From Shewanella ulleungensis (GTDB lineage Bacteria; Pseudomonadota; Gammaproteobacteria; Enterobacterales; Shewanellaceae): a stretch of 64,000 nucleotides of DNA. The translations under genes and the position numbers were made by a program. The stretch is taken from contig NZ_BMQW01000006.1 of NCBI RefSeq assembly GCF_014648315.1, positions 1-64,000 on the forward strand, read 5' to 3'. This document shows, in pieces, positions 26,148-35,614 of the stretch. Each line of letters opens with the position of its first letter. Positions within the stretch are counted from its first letter, which is position 1. Under the pieces are notes generated by a model. It saw only the letters and a program-made list of their open reading frames with translations, ran no database searches and was not told the DNA's origin.

Positions 26148-27743
26148 TTAAAGCTTAGGGAATCCATATTGAGCCACTTTATCTAATAGGGCTCTGTTAC
26201 TCGGCAAACTTTTGCTTAATGCTTGAGTGCGTTGTTGATTATCGGTAAATAGTTGTTGTGCAAGCTGTTGCATGGACGGCTTAACATGAGTTGGTAACTG
26301 AGTTTTGAAGCCCATCCCATAAAGCACATATTGAAAACTGGCTGCAGGGAAGAGCGCTTCCTTATAACTAATGTCATGTTGGCTTGGTGCCTGGTAACGC
26401 CATAATTCAAGCTGCGCCTGTAAGCGATCGGGTATCGAGCTGCTGTCACGATGATCGCGCCAATAGGCATCGGCCTCGCGTTGACTAATGACATAATGTA
26501 GCTTTAAAAAGTCGATAATTTGTTGCCAATGCTGCTGATATCGCAAGTTAACTCGATCTGCAATTGTGTCCATTACCTGGCGGTTTTGCGGTAATTGCTG
26601 CGCTATTGTGGATGCTGTCCATTCTATTAATGCAAGGGCAGAGGCTTCTAATGGTTCGATAAAGCCTGCGGCCATACCAATGGCAATACAGTTGTTTTGC
26701 CAGCATTTGGCATGATAACCAGGGTTAATATTCAGCTTTCGAGGCTCAAGTTGTGAAACGAGTTCCTTACTGGTGCCGTTAGCGATTAAGTAATCCCGCA
26801 GTACTTGCTCTGCTTGTTGATCATGACTATGGCTTGATGAATACACATAACCAACCCCTTTGCGGGTAGGTAGGCCTATATCCCAAATCCAACCATTTTG
26901 TTGAGCCGTTGAGTGAGTACAAGAGGCAATAGCCGTTGCAGGATCTTCATAAGGCACTTGCATCGCTAAGGCGCTGTCATTAAATAATACTGACTTTTGA
27001 CATAAAAACGGTACTTGTAAATGCTCACCTAATAGCAATGATTTAACGCCTGTACAGTCAATAAACAATTGACCGTGTATTTCACCATGTTGCTGAGTGA
27101 TAAGCTTTTCAATGTCACCCTGTTCATTATTCACAATATGTTCGACATGATCGCGAATATGAGTCACACCTAACTTTTGCGTACAATGTTCGGTGAGTAA
27201 CTGGCTGAATTTGCCAGCATTGAGATGATAACCGTAATTGTTTTGAAAATGGTATTGTGCCGAAGAAATGGTTTTTGGCGCTAAGCCTAGTTGTGATAAT
27301 ACTTCTTGGCTACTAACGGCCTGCGCAAAGCTGACTTGCTGTGCATGAGGTAACCAAAATGGGCACAAATCGAGTTCTTGGTGGCCATGAGGTAGGCTAA
27401 AAGGATGCAGGTAGCTATTTGATTGTGTCGATTGTGCTGCGGCGGTATCTGTACGCCAATTAATAAAGCGAGAGCCTTGTTTAAAGCTGGCATCACAACG
27501 ACGAATAAAATCATTTTCATCAATACCTATCTTGCTCAAGGTTGAGCGCATTGAAGGCCAAGTGCCTTCACCCACACCAATAGTGGCTACATCGGGTGAT
27601 TCAATTAAGGTGATATTGAGCTTAGGAGAGTGGGCTAATACGCCCTTGTCGACATTATGCTCAGCCGCCAGTATTCCTGCGGTGATCCAACCGGCGGTGC
27701 CACCACCAACGATGACTATTTGGGTGATTGGTTTTTGCATCAT
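26148..27743 (-). CDS. Flavin-dependent tryptophan halogenase homologue 2
   Basis: A 531-residue paralogue of the halogenase at 22736-24229. FAD binding: GGGTAGWITAG (residues 13-23). Catalytic lysine: K88 in ASFKQGSRFINW. The active-site Glu is in GFIEPLEASALAL. Two differences from the classic enzyme stand out: the WxWxIP motif reads GWIWDIGLP, and the ESTS/ESTG halide-pocket segment reads EASA. It may have lost or changed halide specificity. It also carries an insert at about 30-42 and a His/Gln-rich stretch at about 100-140. It starts with ATGATG after AGGTAGAG, 283 bases downstream of the TonB receptor, and leads the SapC-cupin-halogenase-DUF6445 run. Confidence 0.9.
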   Translation of the reverse strand: MMQKPITQIVIVGGGTAGWITAGILAAEHNVDKGVLAHSPKLNITLIESPDVATIGVGEGTWPSMRSTLSKIGIDENDFIRRCDASFKQGSRFINWRTDTAAAQSTQSNSYLHPFSLPHGHQELDLCPFWLPHAQQVSFAQAVSSQEVLSQLGLAPKTISSAQYHFQNNYGYHLNAGKFSQLLTEHCTQKLGVTHIRDHVEHIVNNEQGDIEKLITQQHGEIHGQLFIDCTGVKSLLLGEHLQVPFLCQKSVLFNDSALAMQVPYEDPATAIASCTHSTAQQNGWIWDIGLPTRKGVGYVYSSSHSHDQQAEQVLRDYLIANGTSKELVSQLEPRKLNINPGYHAKCWQNNCIAIGMAAGFIEPLEASALALIEWTASTIAQQLPQNRQVMDTIADRVNLRYQQHWQQIIDFLKLHYVISQREADAYWRDHRDSSSIPDRLQAQLELWRYQAPSQHDISYKEALFPAASFQYVLYGMGFKTQLPTHVKPSMQQLAQQLFTDNQQRTQALSKSLPSNRALLDKVAQYGFPKL

Positions 27744-28026
27744 CTCTACCTACGCTTTGAGCGTTATTGTTATTTTTACTGTTCTATGATGTTTTATAAG
27801 CATCAGAAACATCATAAGTAGAATTTTAGAAAATGTAAGCTTTTTCAATTATTGGTTTTGATTGGACTGTGTAAACATCCCAATATAAAAATAGTAACGT
27901 CCTTGTTACTCAATATATAGCAATAAAAAGAGGTGACAAAGTTTGTGCACCTCAACGACCTAAATAGAGCTTTGATGTATCCCGTTCAAACTGGGTAAGA
28001 CGGGATAACATCGGCTTTGTTACAAC

Positions 28027-30933
28027 TTAGAAGGTGTAACGTGCACCAATACTATAACGTGCACCTGTTTCGGTTAGGTTTAACACTTGCTCATCAGCCA
28101 GTCCGTGTACACGAACATACTCTTCAGTAATGTTAAGTCCTTCGAAAAAGACCGTTAAGCCTTCAACTTGCTCGATGTCATAACTGACTGACAAATCGAT
28201 TTGTGAATAAGCTTCAGTGTACTGAGGGAATAAACCAGTACCTTGACTGGTTGCACTTAAGAACTCATCACGCCAGTTGTAAGCCACACGCGCTTGGAAG
28301 CCATAGTTTTCGTAAACTAATACTGCGTTAGCGGTATCACTAATACCCACTAGAGCTAAGTCACTATTAACTAAAGTGTAGTTGGCTATTACGCCCACTC
28401 CGCTTTCGCCGAAGAAGTGCTGCGCTGCAAACTCCCAACCGTCAATGACTGAATTTTCTGAACTGTTTAATGGTGTGTTGATATTAAAGTTTAACAACTC
28501 ATCATTGTTAGCTGCACTGCCACTAATGGTTTGGTTAGCCACATCTACAGCAGCATTATCAGCAAAGTTTGCGAAAATATAATCACGTACAGCACCCGCT
28601 TCAGTTGTGCCTGTTGCAGCAACAGCCGCTTTGTATAAATCGCCTGATGCAGGGTTATAAATGCCGTTAGTGGTGACTACCGGATCGACACTAATAAAGT
28701 TTTGCGTGTCTTTACGGAAATAACCCACAGACACATAGCTTGATGGCGCGTAATACCACTCAGCAGAGAAGTCGATGTTTTCAGATTCTAGCGGTAATAA
28801 TGTTGGGTTACCTGCTGAACCACCACCGTTAGTACGGTTAGCAAGGGTGGCTAATACTGTACCGCCTTGGATGTCTGTGTAGCTAGGACGACCAATGGTT
28901 TCACTGTATGCAGCACGGAGCATGACATCTTCTACCACTTCAATATTGAAGTTAAAGCTTGGTAGTACATAGTCATAATCACCGGTTTTGGTTTCAAAGA
29001 CTTGCTCGCCTGTAGCTGATAATAAAATCTCAGTTTCGGCAATCCAATCTGCCCCGTCATAACCAGCAACTGCTGCGGTAGAGGTGACATCAGTTTGCTC
29101 ATAACGCAGTCCGAAATGCACGTCATATGGCATGCCAGAAATTTCGTCTTCGTAGTTATACTGTACATAAACCGCTTGTGATTTTTCTTCAGTATAACGG
29201 TCTGTTTCTGCAGCATAGTTAGTTGACGGGCAGAAGCCATTACCACAATCACCACTAACAGAAGAGGCATAATTTGCTGCAGCATAATCACGTACTGAGG
29301 CAAAATCCCACATGAAAATGGTGTTCAGGATATCAAAGTTACCGTCTGCAAGTGAAAAGTCACCGCCATTGGCATCAAATTTGTCATGGATAGTGTCAGC
29401 TGGGAACCATGCATCTTCCAAATCGCCAGCAGAACCTACTCCACCCCAATCGTTACGTTGCACGTTAACGGTTTGAGAGTGGTTATTGACGTTAGTTAAT
29501 GCAATACCAAAATCAATGCTACCAGCATCTTCAAGGTAGTATTCACCGTCAAATTGATACTGGTCAATTTCAGACTTGTTACGTGAATTGGTAAATACTG
29601 AACCTGTTACCATCATATCTGCAGCTGTCACAGCGTTACCGCCGCCTACTGCCAGTACCGGTAAGTCGCCGCTAAAGTCGGTTGCTGCGCTTGTACGGAT
29701 AAAGGCTGCAGTACTTAAATTGTTGCTTGAACCGTAAATGTTGTTTGGTTTGTTTTCAGCCACAGAGTTGTGTGCATCAAAAGTCAGTTTTAAGTTATCT
29801 GTTGCTTGCCACTCAATGTTAAAGCCTAATGAACCACTTTCGTTACGTACGCCATAATCGCCCGCAGCCATTGATAAGTCAGCAGGTGAGTCGTAGGTTT
29901 CAGAATAAATTAGCGGTGTTGCATAAGGACCATCAGACCATACGTTTTCAGTTGGTACGAAGTTAAACCATGCTGATACGTCATTTGATTGAGTATCGAT
30001 ATCGTTGCGCATGTAGGTGTAATCTAAACTGGCAGTAACGGTATCGATTGGGCTGTATTGCAGTACTAACTGGCCGTTTGTACGAGTACGTTGCTGTTCT
30101 TCAAAACGATAAACAGTAGTTTGTGGTACTGAATAGAAATCATCATCGCCAGGACGGTTAACCTGGGTATCATCATTTGCAACTCCGCCCCATTCGCTGG
30201 CGTTAGTTGCAGTGCCTGGGAATGTGCGCCAGCCGGTACCGACTTGTGCTTGTTTGTTACCGCTTTCACGATCTTGGTAGCTTGCAGACAATGAAATACC
30301 AAACGTGTCATCAGCAAAGGTATTTGAATATAAGCCAGATACCTCAGGTGTCACTGAACCATTATCGGTTGATTTGTCATCAACGGCTTTAACACCCACT
30401 GTCGCCTTAAGGCCTGGAGAGCTTAATGGCTTGTGCGTTAAAATATTGATAGTTGAACCGATACCACCGGTAGAATCCGATGCTTGGCTCGTTTTATGGA
30501 CTTCTACACCGCTGATACTTTCAGATGCGATGTTAGCAAAGTCAAATGAGCGAGTACCTGTCGTTACTGGCATTTGACGACCGTTAAGGGTAATCAAGTT
30601 GTAGTCAGGGCCAAAACCGCGCACAGACACTTTACTGCCTTCGCCGTTAGAGCGGTCAATCGATACACCGGTAATACGTTGTAGCGATTCTGCTAGGTTA
30701 GTGTCTGGAAATTTACCAATATCTTCAGCAGAAATAGAATCTACAACGCCACTTGAAGAACGCTTTACGTCCATTGATTTAATTAAACTGCCACGAATAC
30801 CAGTTACCGAAATGACTTCGATATTTTCTTCGCTTACTTCATCTGCAGCATGAGCTGGTAGGATACTGCTCATACCAAGTACAAGCGATAAACTGGTCGC
30901 AAGCTTGGTTTTGTTAAATTTTCTTGTTTTCAT
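28027..30933 (-). CDS. TonB-dependent outer-membrane receptor
   Basis: A 968-residue outer-membrane transporter. A signal peptide (residues 1-29, ending PAHA) precedes a TonB-box-like IEVISVTG and the plug domain (about 45-170: SSGVVDSISAEDIGKFPDTNLAESLQRITGVSI, VSVRGFGPDYNLITLNGRQMP). The remainder is the 22-strand barrel, ending in ARYSIGARYTF with C-terminal Phe. There is no N-terminal STN signalling domain. This is the long Caulobacter-type class often used for oligosaccharides. A perfect LacI-type operator lies 126 bases upstream, so import is probably induced with the glucan genes. Substrate (beta-glucan oligomers) is inferred from context. Confidence 0.93.
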   Translation of the reverse strand: MKTRKFNKTKLATSLSLVLGMSSILPAHAADEVSEENIEVISVTGIRGSLIKSMDVKRSSSGVVDSISAEDIGKFPDTNLAESLQRITGVSIDRSNGEGSKVSVRGFGPDYNLITLNGRQMPVTTGTRSFDFANIASESISGVEVHKTSQASDSTGGIGSTINILTHKPLSSPGLKATVGVKAVDDKSTDNGSVTPEVSGLYSNTFADDTFGISLSASYQDRESGNKQAQVGTGWRTFPGTATNASEWGGVANDDTQVNRPGDDDFYSVPQTTVYRFEEQQRTRTNGQLVLQYSPIDTVTASLDYTYMRNDIDTQSNDVSAWFNFVPTENVWSDGPYATPLIYSETYDSPADLSMAAGDYGVRNESGSLGFNIEWQATDNLKLTFDAHNSVAENKPNNIYGSSNNLSTAAFIRTSAATDFSGDLPVLAVGGGNAVTAADMMVTGSVFTNSRNKSEIDQYQFDGEYYLEDAGSIDFGIALTNVNNHSQTVNVQRNDWGGVGSAGDLEDAWFPADTIHDKFDANGGDFSLADGNFDILNTIFMWDFASVRDYAAANYASSVSGDCGNGFCPSTNYAAETDRYTEEKSQAVYVQYNYEDEISGMPYDVHFGLRYEQTDVTSTAAVAGYDGADWIAETEILLSATGEQVFETKTGDYDYVLPSFNFNIEVVEDVMLRAAYSETIGRPSYTDIQGGTVLATLANRTNGGGSAGNPTLLPLESENIDFSAEWYYAPSSYVSVGYFRKDTQNFISVDPVVTTNGIYNPASGDLYKAAVAATGTTEAGAVRDYIFANFADNAAVDVANQTISGSAANNDELLNFNINTPLNSSENSVIDGWEFAAQHFFGESGVGVIANYTLVNSDLALVGISDTANAVLVYENYGFQARVAYNWRDEFLSATSQGTGLFPQYTEAYSQIDLSVSYDIEQVEGLTVFFEGLNITEEYVRVHGLADEQVLNLTETGARYSIGARYTF

Positions 30934-31058
30934 CTAGGAAATCCCCATTGACTAGATTTTATTTCTTTCAATATTGCGAGTTGGGCGCAAATCGTTTTTG
31001 TAATTCTTCATCGGCGCTGTGATCATTATTTATAAATTGTTGTCATATAAAACAGCTA

Positions 31059-31074
31059 ATGTAAGCGCTTACAT
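31059..31074. promoter_or_regulatory. LacI-family operator before the TonB receptor
   Basis: ATGTAAGCGCTTACAT is a perfect 16-bp palindrome with the CG centre typical of LacI-family operators. It is 126 bases before the receptor start. The 493-base gap 30934-31426 otherwise holds a second, imperfect copy and the LacI terminator. Confidence 0.85.
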
Positions 31075-31220
31075 AAAACTAGTTTAAATTGTGACCTTAG
31101 TCAACAAAAACAAGTTTAAATTATTACATTTCATTAACTGTCGTGCTAGGGGATAGTTAGTCATATTTTTTAGTGTATGTTTTTATTGATTTTATTTTTT
31201 ACAGGGAGATTTGGGGTAAA

Positions 31221-31236
31221 ATGTAAGCGCTTTTTT
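31221..31236. promoter_or_regulatory. Secondary LacI-type operator, imperfect
   Basis: ATGTAAGCGCTTTTTT matches the perfect operator at 13 of 16 positions. It lies 147 bases further upstream of the TonB receptor and could support looping or be non-functional. Confidence 0.5.
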
Positions 31237-31370
31237 ATGTTGCGGCAAATGTTACGGTTATTAATGCGGTTTGATCTGGATAATAAAGGGGAAATGCTTG
31301 ATTTTAATATTATGGTTTCCTGATATATATCAGGCATTGTTTTAAATATCGTGTTAAAGAGAATGCAACG

Positions 31371-31400
31371 CAAAAATAAAAAAACCAGCAAATGCTGGTT
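31371..31400 (-). terminator. Terminator of the lacI gene
   Basis: AACCAGC (31383-31389), AAAT loop and GCTGGTT (31394-31400), with an A-rich run on the plus strand giving a U-run on the minus strand. It lies 27 bases past the LacI stop and separates that operon from the TonB receptor. Confidence 0.85.
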
Positions 31401-31426
31401 CTAGTTTATGGCTTTAGTTAATGGAT

Positions 31427-32428
31427 CTAGTCAATGGCTCTAGTAGAGGTTCGGATAAATAGTTCTGGCCGGAATGAGCTTTCAACCACCGTTTCTTTGT
31501 CGTTATACACATGTTGTAATACCCATCGTGCAGCCATTTTACCCATTTCATGAATAGGGTTGCTCACTGTGGACAACTTAGGCGAGATATATTGCGGGAA
31601 TGGAATATTATCGTAACCAATAAATGAGATATCTTCTGGCACACGCAAACCATGTTCTAAGCAAACCGATATCGCTCCAGAAGCCATTTGGTCGTTAGCG
31701 CATATGACAGCAGTAATGGGTTTGTTTAGTGACAGTAAATGCTCCATAGCTTCACTTCCGCCATCTTCTTTAAAATCACTTTCAATGCACATACTGGCAT
31801 CGAAACCAATACCATAATGCTTAAGTGCGCGCTTATGACCTTTCAAACGATCTCTTACGTCTAGCTTAAACAGTGGTCCCGAAATATAAGCAATGTCTTT
31901 ATGGCCGAGTGATAAAATATGATCCGTAGCCATAAAACCGCCTTGTTCATTTTCAAGATAAACACAGCGCTCTTTAATGGAGTCAATATAGCGGTTAATA
32001 AACACGATAGGCGTTGAGCCTTTACTCAGCTCAATGAGGTATTCATCTGATACCGCTTCAATATCTAAAATAAGTGCATCGCATCCACGGCTCATTAGAA
32101 ACTCAACACTGTCTTTTTCTTGCACTTCATCACTGTGGCCAGCAGCGATAATAACGTGTTTGTTGGCACCACGAAGCACAGTTTCAATTTCGGTCATCAT
32201 CGGGCCATAAAATGGTCCGTCGAGTTGCGATACCAATACACCAACGCTATTAGAACAATTAGACGCTAAAGACTGGGCAATAGTATTGGGGCGATAACCT
32301 AAGGTTTGCATCGCATCTAACACTTTCTGTTTGGTTTTATCACTGACTTTGGTGTTGTTGTTCATCACTCTGGACACAGTAGCCAGAGAAACACCTGCCA
32401 TTACAGATACATCATAAATCGTTGCCAT
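31427..32428 (-). CDS. LacI-family transcription regulator of the glucan locus
   Basis: A 333-residue repressor. Residues 1-55 form the helix-turn-helix and hinge (ATIYDVSVMAGVSLATVSRVMN, LGYRPNTIAQSLAS), followed by a periplasmic-binding-protein-like sugar domain (VGVLVSQLDGPFYGPMM, FINRYIDS, VICANDQMASGAI). It ends the GH1-symporter-lacI operon. The palindromes found at 31059, 31221 and 35401 are the natural operator candidates. From memory, a LacI-type BglR controls beta-glucoside genes in Shewanella, and this protein may be its counterpart. The inducer is probably a beta-glucoside. Confidence 0.9.
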   Translation of the reverse strand: MATIYDVSVMAGVSLATVSRVMNNNTKVSDKTKQKVLDAMQTLGYRPNTIAQSLASNCSNSVGVLVSQLDGPFYGPMMTEIETVLRGANKHVIIAAGHSDEVQEKDSVEFLMSRGCDALILDIEAVSDEYLIELSKGSTPIVFINRYIDSIKERCVYLENEQGGFMATDHILSLGHKDIAYISGPLFKLDVRDRLKGHKRALKHYGIGFDASMCIESDFKEDGGSEAMEHLLSLNKPITAVICANDQMASGAISVCLEHGLRVPEDISFIGYDNIPFPQYISPKLSTVSNPIHEMGKMAARWVLQHVYNDKETVVESSFRPELFIRTSTRAID

Positions 32429-32494
32429 ATAGTCATTTCACGTTAAATAATTCAAATTAGTCTTGGAGCATATGGCCCCAAGACTAACATGCTT

Positions 32495-33823
32495 TTATTT
32501 TACTTCTCTATTTAATTCTAAGTGGATTTCATCAACTCTTTTATTATCTAGCACATACCAACGCATCACCAAGGCGACCAAAATTGATCCAATGGCAGGG
32601 AAAAGAGTAAACGACAATAAAATACCCTGTTGTGTTGCTTCGGTTTGAACGGTATCGGCTTGATAACCGAAACCGGCAAGTAGCCAACCCGCAGCAGCAC
32701 CACCAATGGCGACACCCAGTTTGATGAAGAATATCACTGAAGAATAAATCATTCCCGTGATGCGCACGCCATTTTTATATTGGCCATAGTCGACCACATC
32801 GGCCATTTTTGCCCACAATAATGGGGTAGCCATGTTGAAGGTAAAACCCCAGATAATAAACATAAAGAAGGCCAGTACCACTTGATCGCTTGGCACAAAA
32901 AAACTGAGTACACATATAGCAGCAGCAATAATTTGTAAGCTGATATACGCTTTAACTTTACAGACACGTTTGGCTAGCGGTTCAGCCAAAATACAGCCAA
33001 AGATGTTACCAACCATACCTAAGGTGATAAATAAGGTGATTGAGTCTGGCATGTTGAGATAATACTTAACGTAATAAATAGCTAAGCTAGTGCGCAATAC
33101 CATGCCTGATAATAAACACACAGAGGCGATTGCCAGTACGCGCCATTGATCATTTTTGAGCATGTCGCCAAAGTCTTTCTTAAAACTAGATTGCTGATCA
33201 ATTGGTGGGTGAAGACGCTCTTTTGTGCCCCAAAAACATACTAAAAACATTGCCACGCCCAAAATACTCATGGCGGTAATCGTCAGCTGATAACCTTTTG
33301 CTTCATCTCCCTGGCCTAAAAACTCAACCAAAGGTAGGGTTAAACCAGATACCAGCAGACCACCTAACATGGCAAATACAAAACGGTATGATTGCACCGA
33401 TACGCGCTCTTTAGGATCGGCGGTTAACACGCCGCCTAATGCGCAGTATGGAATGTTAATGGCCGTATATACCATCATTAATGCCGTATATGTCACAAAG
33501 GCATAAATCATTTTACCGTCTTCAGTTAAGTCTGGAGTGGTGAATGCCAGCACACTGATACAGCCAAAGGGCAGGGCAAACCATAACAAGTAAGGTCTGA
33601 ATTTACCCCAACGAGTATTAGTTCTGTCTGCTAGAGCGCCCATTAGTGGGTCGGTAACAGCATCAATTAAACGCACGGCTAAAAACATGGTGCCGACAAA
33701 TGCAGGTGAAATACCGAAAATATCGGTATAGAAAAAGGTTAAAAACAGCATAACCGTTTGGAAGACGATATTACTTGCTGTGTCTCCAAGTCCGTAAGCA
33801 ATTTTCTCTTTAATACTGATCAT
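32495..33823 (-). CDS. GPH-family glycoside:cation symporter
   Basis: A 442-residue inner-membrane carrier with twelve transmembrane helices of the glycoside-pentoside-hexuronide family (MelB/LacS-like). The opening MISIKEKIAYGLGDTASNIVFQ and the loop DPLMGALADRTNTRWGKFRPY are diagnostic. It should import beta-glucosides or short beta-glucans with Na+ or H+. The ATG at 33823 has GAGG six bases before it; an in-frame upstream extension to 33874 is unlikely. It sits between the GH1 and LacI genes. Confidence 0.9.
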   Translation of the reverse strand: MISIKEKIAYGLGDTASNIVFQTVMLFLTFFYTDIFGISPAFVGTMFLAVRLIDAVTDPLMGALADRTNTRWGKFRPYLLWFALPFGCISVLAFTTPDLTEDGKMIYAFVTYTALMMVYTAINIPYCALGGVLTADPKERVSVQSYRFVFAMLGGLLVSGLTLPLVEFLGQGDEAKGYQLTITAMSILGVAMFLVCFWGTKERLHPPIDQQSSFKKDFGDMLKNDQWRVLAIASVCLLSGMVLRTSLAIYYVKYYLNMPDSITLFITLGMVGNIFGCILAEPLAKRVCKVKAYISLQIIAAAICVLSFFVPSDQVVLAFFMFIIWGFTFNMATPLLWAKMADVVDYGQYKNGVRITGMIYSSVIFFIKLGVAIGGAAAGWLLAGFGYQADTVQTEATQQGILLSFTLFPAIGSILVALVMRWYVLDNKRVDEIHLELNREVK

Positions 33824-33908
33824 ACGTGCCTCAATAATTGTTGTTATATTTTTATGATGCGTTGAATAAAACAAAGCCGCTCATAGGAACGGCTTAAACT
33901 GTTTAGGT

Positions 33909-35240
33909 TTATTTTCTGTTAGCTAATAAGTCTTTGTAGGCATGCGCACTCGACTTTAGCGTACGCTTTTGGGTGTCATAATCAACATAGACAATCCCAA
34001 AACGTTTTAAATAACCTTCGGCCCATTCAAAGTTATCCATTAGGCTCCAGGCAAAATAGCCCACAATATTTACGCCTTGTTCTATTGCATTATTTACCGC
34101 ATTTAAATGAGCGTCATAATAGGCGAGTCTATCTTGGTCATCTACTTTACCATCAATTAATTTGTCTGCCATAGCGGCACCATTTTCGGTAATGTACATT
34201 GGCGGTAATGGATAAAGTGCATGGAGTGACGTTAATAAGTCAGTAAAGGATTCTGGGTAAATCTCCCAGCCAATATCGGTCTTTGGTTTATCAACCATAT
34301 CAATTTGGCTAAAACCTGTAACTGGGTCCGCTTTGTATACAGCGCGGGTATAAAAGTTGATGCCTAAAAAGTCGATTTGTTGGGCAATAATATCAAAGTC
34401 GCCTTCTTGGATTAACGGCATATCTTCTGCGGTAAAATCGTTAATAATCTCTGGGTAGCAGCGATCAAACAGCGGCTTAATGTACCATTGATTAAAGTAT
34501 TGGTCGGCTTTGCTAGCGGCTTTTACATCTTCAGCTGATTCGGTCGCGCTGTAACAAGGAGTAAAGTTAAGTACGATGCCATTTTCTGTGTTCGGACTAT
34601 TTTGTTGCAATACCTTCATCGCTAAACCATGCGCTAACAATAGGTGGTGAGCAGATTGACGACCGTATGATTTTTTAGCCAAACCAGGAGCATGTACGCC
34701 AATTTCATAGCCTAAATATGAGCTGCAAAAAGGTTCATTAAACGTGGCGTAAGAATAAACTCGATCGCCAAAGGCTTTAGTGATTTTGTCGGTGTAGTCA
34801 GCAAATAGGTAAGCTGTTTCACGATTTAACCAGCCGCCATTGTCTTCAATGTGTTGTGGTAAATCCCAGTGGTATAAGGTTACAAAGGGTTTAATGCCAC
34901 GACGGTTCAATTCATCTAATAAATCGATATAAAACTGGACACCTTGGGCGTTTAAACTGCCATCTTTGTGTAACACGCGAGGCCAAGAAATAGATAAACG
35001 GTACGCATCAACGCCTAAAGACTCAATTAAATCAATATCTTCGCGCCATAATTTAACATGTTCACATGCTTGTTCGCCATTTGATCCATCGCGAATTTTC
35101 CCAGGGGTAGCACAAAACGTGTCCCAAATACTCGCTAAACGAGTATCTGCAGCGCCTTCTATTTGAAAAGAAGCCGTCGCTACACCATAGGTGAATGTTT
35201 TTGATTGCATCTTCGAGTCAGCTGGTAACATTATTTTCAT
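33909..35240 (-). CDS. bglA: GH1 family beta-glucosidase
   Basis: About 443 residues with no signal peptide, so cytoplasmic. It is a retaining beta-glucosidase: acid/base Glu in TFNEPFCSS, nucleophile Glu in YITENGAAM, and VATASFQIEG and LYHWDLPQHIEDNGGW as glycone-site signatures. The frame extends to a GTG at 35252; the ATG at 35240 is taken, but an ATG at 35210 (MQSKTFTYG) would also begin the fold. It should hydrolyse imported beta-glucosides or cellobiose/laminaribiose. It is first in the GH1-symporter-lacI operon, with an operator in the divergent promoter. Confidence 0.9.
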   Translation of the reverse strand: MKIMLPADSKMQSKTFTYGVATASFQIEGAADTRLASIWDTFCATPGKIRDGSNGEQACEHVKLWREDIDLIESLGVDAYRLSISWPRVLHKDGSLNAQGVQFYIDLLDELNRRGIKPFVTLYHWDLPQHIEDNGGWLNRETAYLFADYTDKITKAFGDRVYSYATFNEPFCSSYLGYEIGVHAPGLAKKSYGRQSAHHLLLAHGLAMKVLQQNSPNTENGIVLNFTPCYSATESAEDVKAASKADQYFNQWYIKPLFDRCYPEIINDFTAEDMPLIQEGDFDIIAQQIDFLGINFYTRAVYKADPVTGFSQIDMVDKPKTDIGWEIYPESFTDLLTSLHALYPLPPMYITENGAAMADKLIDGKVDDQDRLAYYDAHLNAVNNAIEQGVNIVGYFAWSLMDNFEWAEGYLKRFGIVYVDYDTQKRTLKSSAHAYKDLLANRK

Positions 35241-35400
35241 ATGATTATTCACTTCGCTTAAATTAAGTTTGAGTCTTTATTATTGATAGCTTTTTGCGCT
35301 GAAACACCCGTGATAACAGGTTAATGTCGATTTGCTCAAAGATGAATTTTTCTATTCGAGCGGTTAAAAATCGTTGACATCAGTTATCGATATGTTAAAA

Positions 35401-35416
35401 ATGAAAGCGCTTACAT
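35401..35416. promoter_or_regulatory. LacI-family operator in divergent GH1/transporter promoter
   Basis: ATGAAAGCGCTTACAT differs from the perfect operator at 31059 at one position. It lies in the 374-base divergent region 35241-35614, 161 bases before GH1 and about 200 bases before the sugar transporter, so it can control both. Confidence 0.85.
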
Positions 35417-35614
35417 TGAGATTAGTGATTAATTAAACAAAGGTCAATAATTGATTTATCAAATTGATCACAATAGGTCTGTAGGGGAAGTTATTAACTC
35501 AGGGTTTATCTGAGCTAATGATTTATGGACATATTTTGTCGCTACTTAGGTGTAGCCATCAATAATTTCAATTGATAACAACCCAATATAACGATTTATA
35601 ACATAGGGAATGTC

